Source: CAZGSG01 sp964528095 (lineage in GTDB: Bacteria > Bacteroidota > Bacteroidia > Chitinophagales > Chitinophagaceae). Taken from it: a stretch of DNA of 13,170 nt. This document shows positions 5,625-13,170 of the stretch, piece by piece. The translations under genes were made by a program, and so were the position numbers. The notes under the pieces are model-generated. The model was not told the DNA's origin and did not search any database. It worked only from the letters and a program-made list of their open reading frames with translations. Each line of letters opens with the position of its first letter. The stretch's first letter is position 1. The stretch covers positions 1 through 13,170 of the forward strand of contig CAZGSG010000155.1 in the NCBI GenBank assembly GCA_964528095.1, given 5' to 3'.

Positions 5625-6680
5625 TTAACCCATCGCGCTTTTTGATTTTATGAAATCACTTACCAGGTAACTGATCAGTTTGCCGCTGGTAGTATCAGCT
5701 CTTCCATCCGAAAGACGGGTAGCTCCTTCACAGATGTATAAATAAGCAGGTTTGCAATCTGCGGCAGCGAAGTTCAGGAACTGTCGCGCATGCACAGGCG
5801 ATATCCCAACAGGTGTCATCGCGCTGCTAAGTGTGTTTTGTATACTATCGAGATCGATATCAATTCCGGTCAGCGTGTCTTCTGTAAACCCGGTAGCATG
5901 TGCTACGGCCTGCAGGAAACTTCTTTTTTCATGAACAAAAATGTCTTCAAATGTGATACAGTCAATGAAAGGATTATTGACGATATCGATCCATATATTT
6001 TGCGGCAGGTAATTTTCGTGTAATCCTACGATACAATATTTCTGCAGATAACCATCTTCTTCCGCATACCTGAACGCATTGCCGCTATGTCGCCCTTCCA
6101 GCGGGCGATAATCGGCATGTGCATCGAGATTGATGCAGTTGATCTGTGCCAGTGAGGTAACACCGGCCTTATGCCACCCCTTCGCTGCTCCTTTGATCAG
6201 TGGGTAAGAGTTGTTATGACCACCGCCGATCACGATCGGGATCTTTTTTGCTTCTGTGATGATCTTGACCAAATGTTCTACTTCGTCGTCTATATAATTC
6301 ACAGCATGCCGGTATGCTTCGATCTTTTCCTCTTCTCCTTTTGCTGTTGTGTCAATCAGGTATTGCATATCGCCAAAATCAAAATGACCGATCAGCAGCA
6401 GCTCCGCGCCATCAAAAAAATCATTGCTTTGTATATTCAGGAAACTTTGCAGGAATGGGATCCATAAGGTATCGGCACCACCCAGCCCATAATTGCCTTT
6501 TGCTCCCAGGTCTTCGGGAATACCAAAAAGTACAAATTTGGCGGGGGATTCTTTCAGCGTATTTTCGATATCACCTGGATCGGCAATAATATGTAACCGT
6601 TCTCCCAGTTTTGTTTCAAATTTTCTCAACCTGGTCAGCGACAGCAGGTCTTTTTTATTGTAAATCTTCAGATGGCGCAT
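5625..6680 (-). CDS. hutG: Formimidoylglutamase (arginase/ureohydrolase family)
   Basis: This is a 351-residue manganese enzyme predicted to hydrolyse N-formimidoyl-L-glutamate to L-glutamate and formamide, the last step of histidine breakdown. Ureohydrolase metal motifs are in order: GGGHNNSY (152-159, His155), NLDAHADYR (184-192, Asp186/His188/Asp190) and GIDIDLDS (272-279, Asp274/Asp276). The phrases FVLFGIPEDLG (49-59) and EGRHSGNAFRYA (195-206) are typical of Bacteroidota formimidoylglutamases, and GGGHNN appears normal for that branch. The ATG at 6680 is chosen because RHLKIYNKKDLL matches the usual family start; ATGs at 6737 and 6731 would add 17-19 Ser/Thr-rich residues of no evident role. 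It is the last gene of the minus-strand hut group, downstream of the hydrolase. No strong terminator follows; the repeat element begins just past the stop. The substrate is inferred from family and context; other ureohydrolase activities are less likely. Confidence 0.85.
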   Translation of the reverse strand: MRHLKIYNKKDLLSLTRLRKFETKLGERLHIIADPGDIENTLKESPAKFVLFGIPEDLGAKGNYGLGGADTLWIPFLQSFLNIQSNDFFDGAELLLIGHFDFGDMQYLIDTTAKGEEEKIEAYRHAVNYIDDEVEHLVKIITEAKKIPIVIGGGHNNSYPLIKGAAKGWHKAGVTSLAQINCINLDAHADYRPLEGRHSGNAFRYAEEDGYLQKYCIVGLHENYLPQNIWIDIVNNPFIDCITFEDIFVHEKRSFLQAVAHATGFTEDTLTGIDIDLDSIQNTLSSAMTPVGISPVHARQFLNFAAADCKPAYLYICEGATRLSDGRADTTSGKLISYLVSDFIKSKSAMG

Positions 6681-6801
6681 TGCTGAGGTTCTGGATGGGG
6701 TGTCCGTTGCGGTTGTAGCTGATCTTTCCATTGGCATTGTTTAAGATTCTGTCTAAAGCTATTTATTTATTCAATAGGACGATCGCAGGGTGGAAAAAAA
6801 C

Positions 6802-7668
6802 TTACTGCGGCAAGTCCATCAATATCTTTTTAAATTCAGCGCTTCTTTTCCAGGGTATCTGGTGGTCAGCTCCCCATACGGTGTCAGCGGCAATAGTTGC
6901 CGCATTGACCATCATTTTCTCACCATAAGCGATATTTTCAATCGGCACCCAGGTATCGTGGTCGCCATGAACGAACAGGACTTTGCATCGAATGGCCGAA
7001 AGATCATTTGCAAGCGTTCTCAGATCTTCTTTCAAAAAAAGTAATTCTGTATTGGATTGCTGAAATGCCCCCGGAACAAACCAGTAAAAAGGTTTTTTAT
7101 CTATAATCTGCCGCCAGGTCTCTTTGGTTTCAAGAGCAGGATCCAATGCCCCGGCATTAATGATAATCATTTTGAAAAGAGAGGGATCATCCGCAGCCAG
7201 TTTAGCAACCACCGGACCTCCGTATGAATGACCATGAGCTATCATCGGGCGGTTATTTTTTAATTGTTGAAGTACTGGCAATAATAGCCTGCATTGACCC
7301 TGTAGATGCATCGCCTTGCCATACTCGCTTTTTCCATAACCTGGCCTGTCAAAACTGATCATCCGATATTTTTTCAACAAGGCGGTATCCCACATGAATC
7401 GCATGTAATGAAACCAACTGCCTGGTGATCCATGAATAAATACTAATGTGGGAAGACTATCATTTCCTGTAACAGTGTAATGAATATGATGCCCTTCGAT
7501 AAGTGTATCATGCACAGCAAGACGAATATTTTTACTATTAAAAACGCGTTGTGATTTGGAATCGCTCCAACGCATTTGAAATAACACACAGCGGCTTAAA
7601 AAAAATAGCAGAGCAATAAAGACTACAGTATATAAAACAATCTTTTTCTTCCTTGAAAATGCGAACAT
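6802..7668 (-). CDS. Membrane-anchored alpha/beta-hydrolase
   Basis: This is a 288-residue protein. An N-terminal KKK and one hydrophobic segment (about 10-27) predict a signal anchor, or possibly a lipoprotein signal (LSRC, Cys27), which would place the enzyme outside the cytoplasm. The alpha/beta-hydrolase core has oxyanion loop HGSPG (79-83), FDRPGYGKS (107-115), nucleophile elbow GHSYGG with Ser148, acid Asp238 in HGDHD, and His269 in GADHQIPW, so the catalytic triad is complete. Its substrate cannot be read from sequence; epoxide hydrolases, esterases and proline-iminopeptidase relatives all look like this. The ATG at 7668 shares its A with the TGA of ftcD (TGATG), so translation is probably coupled; a GTG one codon upstream (7671) is possible. 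This coupling puts it inside the histidine-degradation unit, but no step of that pathway needs a periplasmic hydrolase. Confidence 0.88.
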   Translation of the reverse strand: MFAFSRKKKIVLYTVVFIALLFFLSRCVLFQMRWSDSKSQRVFNSKNIRLAVHDTLIEGHHIHYTVTGNDSLPTLVFIHGSPGSWFHYMRFMWDTALLKKYRMISFDRPGYGKSEYGKAMHLQGQCRLLLPVLQQLKNNRPMIAHGHSYGGPVVAKLAADDPSLFKMIIINAGALDPALETKETWRQIIDKKPFYWFVPGAFQQSNTELLFLKEDLRTLANDLSAIRCKVLFVHGDHDTWVPIENIAYGEKMMVNAATIAADTVWGADHQIPWKRSAEFKKILMDLPQ

Positions 7669-9344
7669 CACAGCCCGATTTTTTCATTCACTATCCGCAA
7701 TATCTCTTTTTCCAACTCCACCGTCTTTCGTTCTATATCCTTCCCTCTTGCAATAAAATCATTCACCGCATCCTTATCTGCATACCCGGCCGCATTGATC
7801 CGTACATTCATAAACGCGCCCATTACAGCGGCTCGCGCGCACAAAGCCCCCACGCCCGCATCGGATACGGAGTTCGGATTACCCGTCTCTGCCATCTCCT
7901 TAACAATAGACATACTGGCAAATGAAATCTCCATCACCCTGAAAGGAATTTCTATCGCATAGCGGGTTGCCTCCTGGATAGCATTACCGCGAATAGCCTT
8001 TTCTTCCTCGTTTCCTTTTGGCAGGCCAAACGCGAGCATGATCCGGTTAAACGCTTTAGTATCGGCATCGGTGAGTCGCAGCAGTTCATTTTTATACGCT
8101 TCTCCTTTTTCTGCCCAGTCACTAAATTCCTTCCATCGTTCATCCCAGCCTTTTTTATGCGAGGAAAGATTGGCCACCATCGTTGCCAGTGAAATTCCCA
8201 ATGCACCTACATAAGCCGCGATAGAACCGCCTCCGGGAGCCGGGCTTTCGCTGGCAGTGAGATCGGCAAAGTCTGTCAGATTCATATTGACGAGCCTGCT
8301 ATCGGCCGTTTGCCTAAGCTGGTATTCGATAATGCGTTCTTCGGGCTTGAACGGGCCGAGTTCATCCAGTCCCATGGATTTGACAGCGATCTTTATCAGT
8401 TCTTTTTCCGATACCCCAACAGAACGCTGCTGTTTCTCTAAAAAATATTTACCGGCATCTGTCAGTGCTTTTAATGGCACCAGTCCCACCAGTTCACTAC
8501 CTGTCACTCTTATCCCCCTTGCTTCCGCTTTCCTGCATACCTCATCAAATGCAATATGTATAGGTGTTACCGCCAGATTGGTCAGGTTAATCGATATCTG
8601 AGCAATACCATATTCTTCGATATACCAGCCGATCGCTTTTACACTTTTCAGCGATCCGGGTATGGTAACCGGTTTACCTGCGGCATCCAGTACTTTTTTT
8701 CCATCTACCAGTTTCACCCGTCCTGCTTCGCGTATATCAAATGCAATAGCGTTCGCCCGGCGGGTAGAAGTCGTATTCAGATTTACATTATAGGCCACTA
8801 AAAAATCCCTTGCCCCGATCACGGTCGCGCCACGTTTACTGTCCATTTCCGCAGGACCATAATCGGGTTTCCATTCTGCCTCTTTTATTTTTTTGAAAAA
8901 TCCTTCGTACTCACCAGCCCTGATGATCGATAAATTATTACGGGTTTTGTCTGGCTGTGCCGCTTCATACAAATAAATGGGAATCTGTAATTCGTTGCCA
9001 ACTCTTTCAGCCAGCAGTTGTGCATACCTGGCGGTTTCTTCCATGCTGATATTGGCAATGGGGATCAGCGGACATACATCGGTAGCTCCCATCCGGGGAT
9101 GTGCGCCTTTGTGTTTGCTCATATCGATCAACTCTCCCGCTTTTTTAATCGCGAGAAAAGCAGCTTCGATAACGGCTTTCGGTTCACCGACAAATGTAAC
9201 GACCGTCCTGTTTGTTGCTTTGCCGGGGTCTGTATTGAGCAGGCGTACGCCCTCCACCGTTTCTATTGTAGCGGTGATCTGCCTGATAATATTCAAATCA
9301 TTGCCTTCACTAAAATTGGGAACGCACTCGATAAGCTGCTGCAT
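7668..9344 (-). CDS. ftcD: Bifunctional glutamate formimidoyltransferase / formimidoyltetrahydrofolate cyclodeaminase
   Basis: This is a 558-residue cytoplasmic fusion. The N-terminal two-domain transferase (about 1-325) moves the formimino group from FIGLU to tetrahydrofolate. It opens with MQQLIECVPNFSEG and carries HKGAHPRMGATDVCPLIP (78-95), whose His82 falls at the number of the catalytic His82 known in the mammalian enzyme. The C-terminal cyclodeaminase (about 355-558) then releases ammonia to give 5,10-methenyl-THF; it shows ESPAPGGGS (366-374), the LTDADTKAFN segment (424-433) and NPNSVSDAGVGALCA (489-503). Length and order match animal FTCD (about 540 residues); many bacteria instead have separate proteins. 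The ATG at 9344 is preferred; the frame is open to a TTG at 9377, which would add 11 non-conserved residues. It starts 85 bases after the antiporter gene and overlaps the hydrolase start. Confidence 0.96.
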   Translation of the reverse strand: MQQLIECVPNFSEGNDLNIIRQITATIETVEGVRLLNTDPGKATNRTVVTFVGEPKAVIEAAFLAIKKAGELIDMSKHKGAHPRMGATDVCPLIPIANISMEETARYAQLLAERVGNELQIPIYLYEAAQPDKTRNNLSIIRAGEYEGFFKKIKEAEWKPDYGPAEMDSKRGATVIGARDFLVAYNVNLNTTSTRRANAIAFDIREAGRVKLVDGKKVLDAAGKPVTIPGSLKSVKAIGWYIEEYGIAQISINLTNLAVTPIHIAFDEVCRKAEARGIRVTGSELVGLVPLKALTDAGKYFLEKQQRSVGVSEKELIKIAVKSMGLDELGPFKPEERIIEYQLRQTADSRLVNMNLTDFADLTASESPAPGGGSIAAYVGALGISLATMVANLSSHKKGWDERWKEFSDWAEKGEAYKNELLRLTDADTKAFNRIMLAFGLPKGNEEEKAIRGNAIQEATRYAIEIPFRVMEISFASMSIVKEMAETGNPNSVSDAGVGALCARAAVMGAFMNVRINAAGYADKDAVNDFIARGKDIERKTVELEKEILRIVNEKIGL

Positions 9345-9384
9345 AAATTGATTCAGGTTGATGATTGAATGGATCAACCGGAAA

Positions 9385-9392
9385 CAAATGTA
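9385..9392 (-). promoter_or_regulatory. Candidate -7 promoter box TACATTTG upstream of ftcD
   Basis: On the minus strand TACATTTG fits the Bacteroidota TAnnTTTG box exactly and lies about 40 bases before the ATG at 9344, giving a leader of about 30 bases. No clear TTTG is found at the expected upstream distance. If real, ftcD, the hydrolase and hutG could be transcribed separately from the antiporter. The 85-base spacer shows nothing else. Confidence 0.35.
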
Positions 9393-9429
9393 ATAAAACG
9401 AAAGCTGATTGCATTACTGTATCGTTCAG

Positions 9430-11571
9430 CTAAGAAGCGCCTCCTTTGAAGATCTTTTTCACCGCTTTACCAATCTTGTTCAGGTTGTCGATCTGCTCCT
9501 GGATCGGCGTAAGGGTAATATCCTGCGACTGCATGCCTCTTTCAGGCATATCGGACCTTTTCTGTTCGGGATACACCAGGATAAAATTATTAAATTCAAA
9601 ATGACGAACGAGTTTTGACGGAATACTATCCATATAAGAATGATAGGATAATGTACCCTTTCTTGCACTCACCATCACGATCAGGTCATCTTTTTTGATC
9701 TCTTTGGATAGGACAAGGAAATCTTCCACATCTTCAAATAACCTGAACGCCATGTCTACATGACTGCGTACTTTTTTTAGTTCCTGTTGAAAAGCCTTAC
9801 AGGTCTCCACGGTACTGCAAACAAGTATTTTGCCATTTACCTGTTTACATAATTTAACGATCTTCTTTACCCAATGGCTGAACCCTATTTCATATTCAGC
9901 ATTTTTTGTCAGCACCAGTACGATCTTTTGCGTGGTATTGATCTGGTGATTGAGCCGGCATACATATAAGGTCTCCCAGGTACTGTCGAGTATATTATGC
10001 GCTGCGGTACCAAATAACCGGTTGAATAAAAAATCGGTAGTACTGCTTGCTTTTTCATCCCATTCTATCACCACATCAGAGATCACCAGTTCTTTGATTG
10101 CCCGTGCTACTCCGTTCACCATATTCAGATCAACGCGGTTGAGCAACTGCACCGTTGTTTCTGTATTGGCGGCATGTTTTACGATCTTTTCCATGTTCTT
10201 ATTGCTCAGGATCACTTTCTCTTTTATATGATCTTCATCCAGCATCACATTGAGCAGGTAGATGGGGTTGCGTTCCCGGTCATCATAGATCATTACGGAG
10301 AAATCGACAAGGCCTTCTGTTTTTTCAGGATCATTGACAGGTATCAGGATCCTTTCATGCAGGTTGATCATTTCCTGGTCTTTGGATATCTCACTTATCG
10401 CAAGTCGTTTGCCTGCATTGGCTGTAACAAATGAGCCCGTCATACACGTAACAAGTATCAGTACGATCGTTCCGTTCAGCACATGTTCGTCAATGATCTT
10501 CATATTATAACCGATCAGGATAACGGCAATAGTAGCCGCAGCATGGGAGGTGCTAAGTCCAAAGATCAATCTCCGCTGATCGGCCGAGTAACGAAATATT
10601 TTTTGTGTAAATAAAGCGGCAAGCCATTTGGTTGCCAGGGCAAGAATTGTAAGCGCTGCTGCTATATACAATGCATAAGGGCCATTCATCAATACCTTCA
10701 GATCTACCAGCATACCCACACTGATCAGGAAGAAAGGAATAAAAATAGCATTGCCTGTAAACTCTATCCTGTTCATCAGCGGCGATGTATGTGGTATGAG
10801 TTGATTCAGCGCGAGGCCTGCAAGAAAGGCGCCGATAATACCTTCCACCCCGGCAAGCTGTGCCAGCCAGGCAGCAAGGAATACGAGTGCAAATACAAAA
10901 ATAAAATGCGTGGTCTGGTCATCTTTGATCTTCCGGAAAAACCAACGGCCAATGATCGGGTACCCGAATAAAACAAAGAGCGCAAAGGCAAGAAATGAGA
11001 GACTCAATCTTATCCAAAACTCCTGGTTGAGGCTGCCCTGCGCGGATGCGGCAATTACAGCCAGTATCAGCAGCACTGCCGTATCCGTGATGATAGTACC
11101 TCCAACCGTTACAGTGACCGCTTCATTCTTGGTAATACCCATCCTGCTGGCGAGTGGGTAGGCCACCAATGTATGTGTGGCAAACATGCTTGCTACCAGC
11201 AGGGAAGCAAGCTGGTTGAAATGAAGAACATAATAACAGACAACAAGACCCAGTGAAAGCGGGATGATAAAAGTAAAAAAGCCAAACACCATGCTCTTAT
11301 ATTTGTTCTTCTTGAATTCCGCCATGTCCAGTTCAAGGCCTGCCAGGAACATAATGTATAAGAGTCCGGCTTTCCCAAAAAGATCAATGCTTCCTTTTGC
11401 AACCAGGTTCCAGCCGTGATCACCGATAGCCATCCCCGCCAGTATTAATCCGATGATACTGGGAATACGAAGTTTGCGGAGTAATATCGGTGCAAGCAGG
11501 ATAATAAATAATACAATGGTAAAGATCGGCACAGGATCCTGTAAGGGGAATATGATCTTTAGCAAACTCAT
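9430..11571 (-). CDS. Cation:proton antiporter (CPA/KefB-like) with large cytoplasmic C-terminal region
   Basis: This is a 713-residue inner-membrane transporter. Residues about 13-390 form the Na+/H+-exchanger fold with about 12 hydrophobic segments. Landmarks include RIPSIIGLILAGMAIG (35-50), LFLAGLELD-like FLAGLELD (75-82), and TIITDTAVLL (159-168), where Asp163 is in the place of the ion-binding aspartate (a TD pair rather than ND or DD). GVEGIIGAFLAGLALN (241-256) and FFLISVGMLVDL (280-291) also fit the CPA family. Residues about 400-713 are hydrophilic, begin ERILIPVNDPE, and look like two degenerate universal-stress-protein-like modules, probably regulatory. Expected role: exchange of Na+ or K+ for H+, controlling pH and salt. 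Its position between hutI and ftcD may be functional, since histidine breakdown releases ammonia, or merely adjacent. The ion specificity is not readable. There is no ribosome binding site at the ATG. Confidence 0.92.
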   Translation of the reverse strand: MSLLKIIFPLQDPVPIFTIVLFIILLAPILLRKLRIPSIIGLILAGMAIGDHGWNLVAKGSIDLFGKAGLLYIMFLAGLELDMAEFKKNKYKSMVFGFFTFIIPLSLGLVVCYYVLHFNQLASLLVASMFATHTLVAYPLASRMGITKNEAVTVTVGGTIITDTAVLLILAVIAASAQGSLNQEFWIRLSLSFLAFALFVLFGYPIIGRWFFRKIKDDQTTHFIFVFALVFLAAWLAQLAGVEGIIGAFLAGLALNQLIPHTSPLMNRIEFTGNAIFIPFFLISVGMLVDLKVLMNGPYALYIAAALTILALATKWLAALFTQKIFRYSADQRRLIFGLSTSHAAATIAVILIGYNMKIIDEHVLNGTIVLILVTCMTGSFVTANAGKRLAISEISKDQEMINLHERILIPVNDPEKTEGLVDFSVMIYDDRERNPIYLLNVMLDEDHIKEKVILSNKNMEKIVKHAANTETTVQLLNRVDLNMVNGVARAIKELVISDVVIEWDEKASSTTDFLFNRLFGTAAHNILDSTWETLYVCRLNHQINTTQKIVLVLTKNAEYEIGFSHWVKKIVKLCKQVNGKILVCSTVETCKAFQQELKKVRSHVDMAFRLFEDVEDFLVLSKEIKKDDLIVMVSARKGTLSYHSYMDSIPSKLVRHFEFNNFILVYPEQKRSDMPERGMQSQDITLTPIQEQIDNLNKIGKAVKKIFKGGAS

Positions 11572-11585
11572 GCGGTCAATTTATT

Positions 11586-11612
11586 TAAATATAGCATAGC
11601 CGCGGGCGGCTA
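11586..11612 (-). promoter_or_regulatory. GC dyad beside a promoter-like box upstream of the antiporter gene
   Basis: TAGCCGC-GG-GCGGCTA (11597-11612) is a perfect dyad with 7-base arms, standing out in AT-rich surroundings. On the minus strand it is followed by TATATTTA (11593-11586), one base off the Bacteroidota TAnnTTTG box, and the ATG at 11571. If that box is used, the dyad falls between the -33 and -7 positions, where a repressor would block transcription. It could also be a small leader hairpin. There is no T-run, so it does not look like a terminator. Confidence 0.4.
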
Positions 11613-11718
11613 AGATTATTATTATGTTACCTGTGAATAAGTAGACGGGGATTAGTTTCTATGGCGGCAAGCAAAAATAGCCTTTAATATGCCAGCTCGC
11701 TTCGAAAATTATTCTTAT

Positions 11719-11802
11719 TCAGCTCTTATATGGTCCGGTATATAGCGCTGACAATAGAAAATAATAAGAAAGGACTACCAGGCTGTATAGTACGATGAGC
11801 AT
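11719..11802 (-). CDS. Possible 27-residue hydrophobic peptide
   Basis: This short minus-strand frame begins MLIVLYSLVVLSYYFLL and ends with a polar YKS; it would make a single membrane helix. GGAGG ends only one base before the ATG, which is too close for a good Shine-Dalgarno site, and a stop three codons upstream excludes an earlier start. It lies in the 277-base spacer between hutI and the antiporter. Tiny membrane peptides that stabilise transporters exist (for example KdpF), but chance is the simpler explanation. The rest of the spacer 11572-11848 holds only the dyad listed above. Confidence 0.2.
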   Translation of the reverse strand: MLIVLYSLVVLSYYFLLSALYTGPYKS

Positions 11803-11848
11803 TCCTCCGTATTAAGTTTTCACATGCAATGAAATTACTGGAAAATTC

Positions 11849-13090
11849 TTAAATGATCCGGCCAGCGATCAGTACCTGGTCTACGAGGTTGCTTGCGAAA
11901 GAATATGGCAGGTACGCAAACGAAGAGATTGGTTTGGTAATTAGCAGGTTTGCCCGCTTGCCAACAGTAATACTGCCTGCTTCATCCTGCAATTCCATTG
12001 CATAGGCACCATTGATCGTGGCAGCATTGATCGCTTCCTGTGGTAACATTTTTAACTGGATACAACTCAGCGCCACCACAAAATTCATATTGCCTGAAGG
12101 AGATGATCCGGGATTGTAATCAGAAGCGATTGCGATCGCACAGCCCGCATCAATCAATTCTCTTGCGGGTTGGTAGGCCATTCGTAGAAAAAAAGCCGCT
12201 GTCGGCAACAAGGTACCAATAACGGGCGCTGCGCTCAACCGGCTGATATCATCCGGTGTCATGGTTTCCAAATGATCCATCGATACCGCGTTTAACTGAA
12301 TACCGGTTTCGATACCACCGATCGAATGAAGCTGGTTCACATGCAGTTTTGGCTTCAGTCCATATGCGGTTCCGGCTTTACAGATCGTTGTCATTTCTTC
12401 CGGTGAAAAAAATCCCTGCTCACAAAATACATCGATATAATCAGCCAGTTTTTCTTTTGCGATCACCGGCAACATTTCATGAATGATCTGGTCAATATAG
12501 CCCTTATGATCATTTTTAAATTCCAGCGGATAGGTATGCGCGCCAAGGAATGTAGATTTAATAAGTAATCCTGAACTGTTTTTCAGGCGTTTGATCACCC
12601 GCAACATTTTCAATTCACTTTCCACGGTTAATCCATAGCCGCTTTTGATCTCTATTGCACCCGTACCCAGCCTGCTTATTTCATCCAGTCTTTTCCATGC
12701 AAGATCAAATAGCTGGTCTTCCGATGCATCCTGTAGTTTACGTGCAGAGTTCAGTATCCCTCCTCCTTTCGCGGCGATCTCCGCGTAACTCATTCCTTTG
12801 ATCTTATCTACAAATTCTTCTTCCCTGCTGGCAGCAAATACCAGGTGTGTATGACTATCACACCAGGCAGGCAGCACCAGTCTTCCGGTAGCATCTATCC
12901 TGTTACTGAATGATGGCAACGGTTTCCCCAATTTGTTCATCGACCCGTATTCAACGATGATTCCGTCTTCAATGATCAGATAGGCATTATCAATGCAGGG
13001 CAGTTCCGCCAGTGCCGGTCCGCGCAAGAGCTGGTATTGTTCACGGGTATTGACCAGTTGTTGAATATTGTAAATCAGTGTTGCCGCCAT
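11849..13090 (-). CDS. hutI: Imidazolonepropionase
   Basis: This is a 413-residue cytoplasmic metal-dependent amidohydrolase that opens the ring of 4-imidazolone-5-propanoate to give N-formimidoyl-L-glutamate, the third step of histidine degradation. The metal and catalytic residues of the family are present: DSHTHLVFA (78-86, His80/His82), LGAHTYP (182-188, His185), KLHVNQLHS (248-256, His250), MDHLE (271-275, His273) and ASDYNPGSSP (322-331, Asp324). GTGAIEIKSGYGL (142-154) is also characteristic. Length is normal (family about 400-420). The ATG at 13090 fits the conserved start of the N-terminal composite domain. Its product is the substrate of both FtcD and HutG encoded downstream on the same strand. 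The hutH and hutU genes for the first two steps are not in the window. A TATTTTTA box (13111-13104 on the minus strand) is the only promoter-like word seen upstream, and it is very close to the start. Confidence 0.96.
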   Translation of the reverse strand: MAATLIYNIQQLVNTREQYQLLRGPALAELPCIDNAYLIIEDGIIVEYGSMNKLGKPLPSFSNRIDATGRLVLPAWCDSHTHLVFAASREEEFVDKIKGMSYAEIAAKGGGILNSARKLQDASEDQLFDLAWKRLDEISRLGTGAIEIKSGYGLTVESELKMLRVIKRLKNSSGLLIKSTFLGAHTYPLEFKNDHKGYIDQIIHEMLPVIAKEKLADYIDVFCEQGFFSPEEMTTICKAGTAYGLKPKLHVNQLHSIGGIETGIQLNAVSMDHLETMTPDDISRLSAAPVIGTLLPTAAFFLRMAYQPARELIDAGCAIAIASDYNPGSSPSGNMNFVVALSCIQLKMLPQEAINAATINGAYAMELQDEAGSITVGKRANLLITKPISSFAYLPYSFASNLVDQVLIAGRII

Positions 13091-13170
13091 AGATACAGTT
13101 GGTTAAAAATACCGGATGCGTGTCAGGGGTTTTGAAAAAGAGTTGTTTTTCGCAGGTCTACTTCCGCATC

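Noticed and set aside
6681..6737. N-terminal extension of HutG to the ATG at 6737
   Set aside because: The added 19 residues are Ser/Thr-rich and not like the family; the conserved part begins at the ATG at 6680. It remains possible, since no start has a ribosome binding site.
11825..11841. TTTCA/TGAAA hairpin after hutI as a terminator
   Set aside because: The stem is only five AT-rich pairs and no T-run follows on the minus strand.

Overview
The window looks like a chromosomal segment from a Bacteroidota bacterium, most likely of the Chitinophagaceae type. This is inferred from several things: most genes lack a Shine-Dalgarno sequence, at least one candidate promoter matches the Bacteroidota TAnnTTTG box, the formimidoyltransferase-cyclodeaminase is a single fused protein, the formimidoylglutamase is of the GGGHNN type, and the spacers hold AT-rich inverted repeats built from words such as AAATTCAAAA and GGTAATTTGAAAATG. 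No taxonomic marker such as rRNA is present. There is no tRNA, CRISPR array, phage gene or intact transposase.

Left part, plus strand (1-4947). The window opens inside an ABC-F type ATPase gene (2-1288, N-terminal half missing). A 316-base AT-rich spacer with inverted repeats follows. Then comes a two-gene unit: a small two-BON-domain lipoprotein (1605-2111) and, 18 bases later behind a near-perfect ribosome binding site, a leaderless BON-like/SH3 protein (2130-2552). After a nested inverted repeat with a strong 14-bp hairpin comes a large secreted patatin phospholipase with a POTRA-like linker and an outer-membrane barrel (2719-4947), that is, the PlpD-like type Vd layout.

Middle (4948-5624). 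This is a 677-base gene-free gap between two converging transcription units. About 490 bases of it (5106-5596) form a long inverted-repeat element. Its arms carry repeated AAATGAGCTAA units and a palindromic hairpin, and its core of about 280 bases holds a REP-like GC hairpin. It codes for nothing recognisable and looks like a non-autonomous mobile element or a REP/MITE-like repeat.

Right part, minus strand (5625-13090). This is a histidine-degradation gene group, read from right to left: hutI (imidazolonepropionase), a 277-base spacer, a CPA-type cation:proton antiporter, a fused glutamate formimidoyltransferase/formimidoyl-THF cyclodeaminase (ftcD), a membrane-anchored alpha/beta hydrolase coupled to it by a TGATG overlap, and a formimidoylglutamase (hutG). 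HutI makes formimidoylglutamate (FIGLU). The group then encodes two alternative fates for it: transfer of the formimino group to tetrahydrofolate (FtcD) or hydrolysis to glutamate and formamide (HutG). Histidine ammonia-lyase (hutH) and urocanase (hutU) are not in the window.

No wholly new system is evident. The best candidates for follow-up are the 5106-5596 inverted-repeat element, the BON lipoprotein plus BON-like/SH3 pair, and the membrane-anchored hydrolase locked to ftcD.
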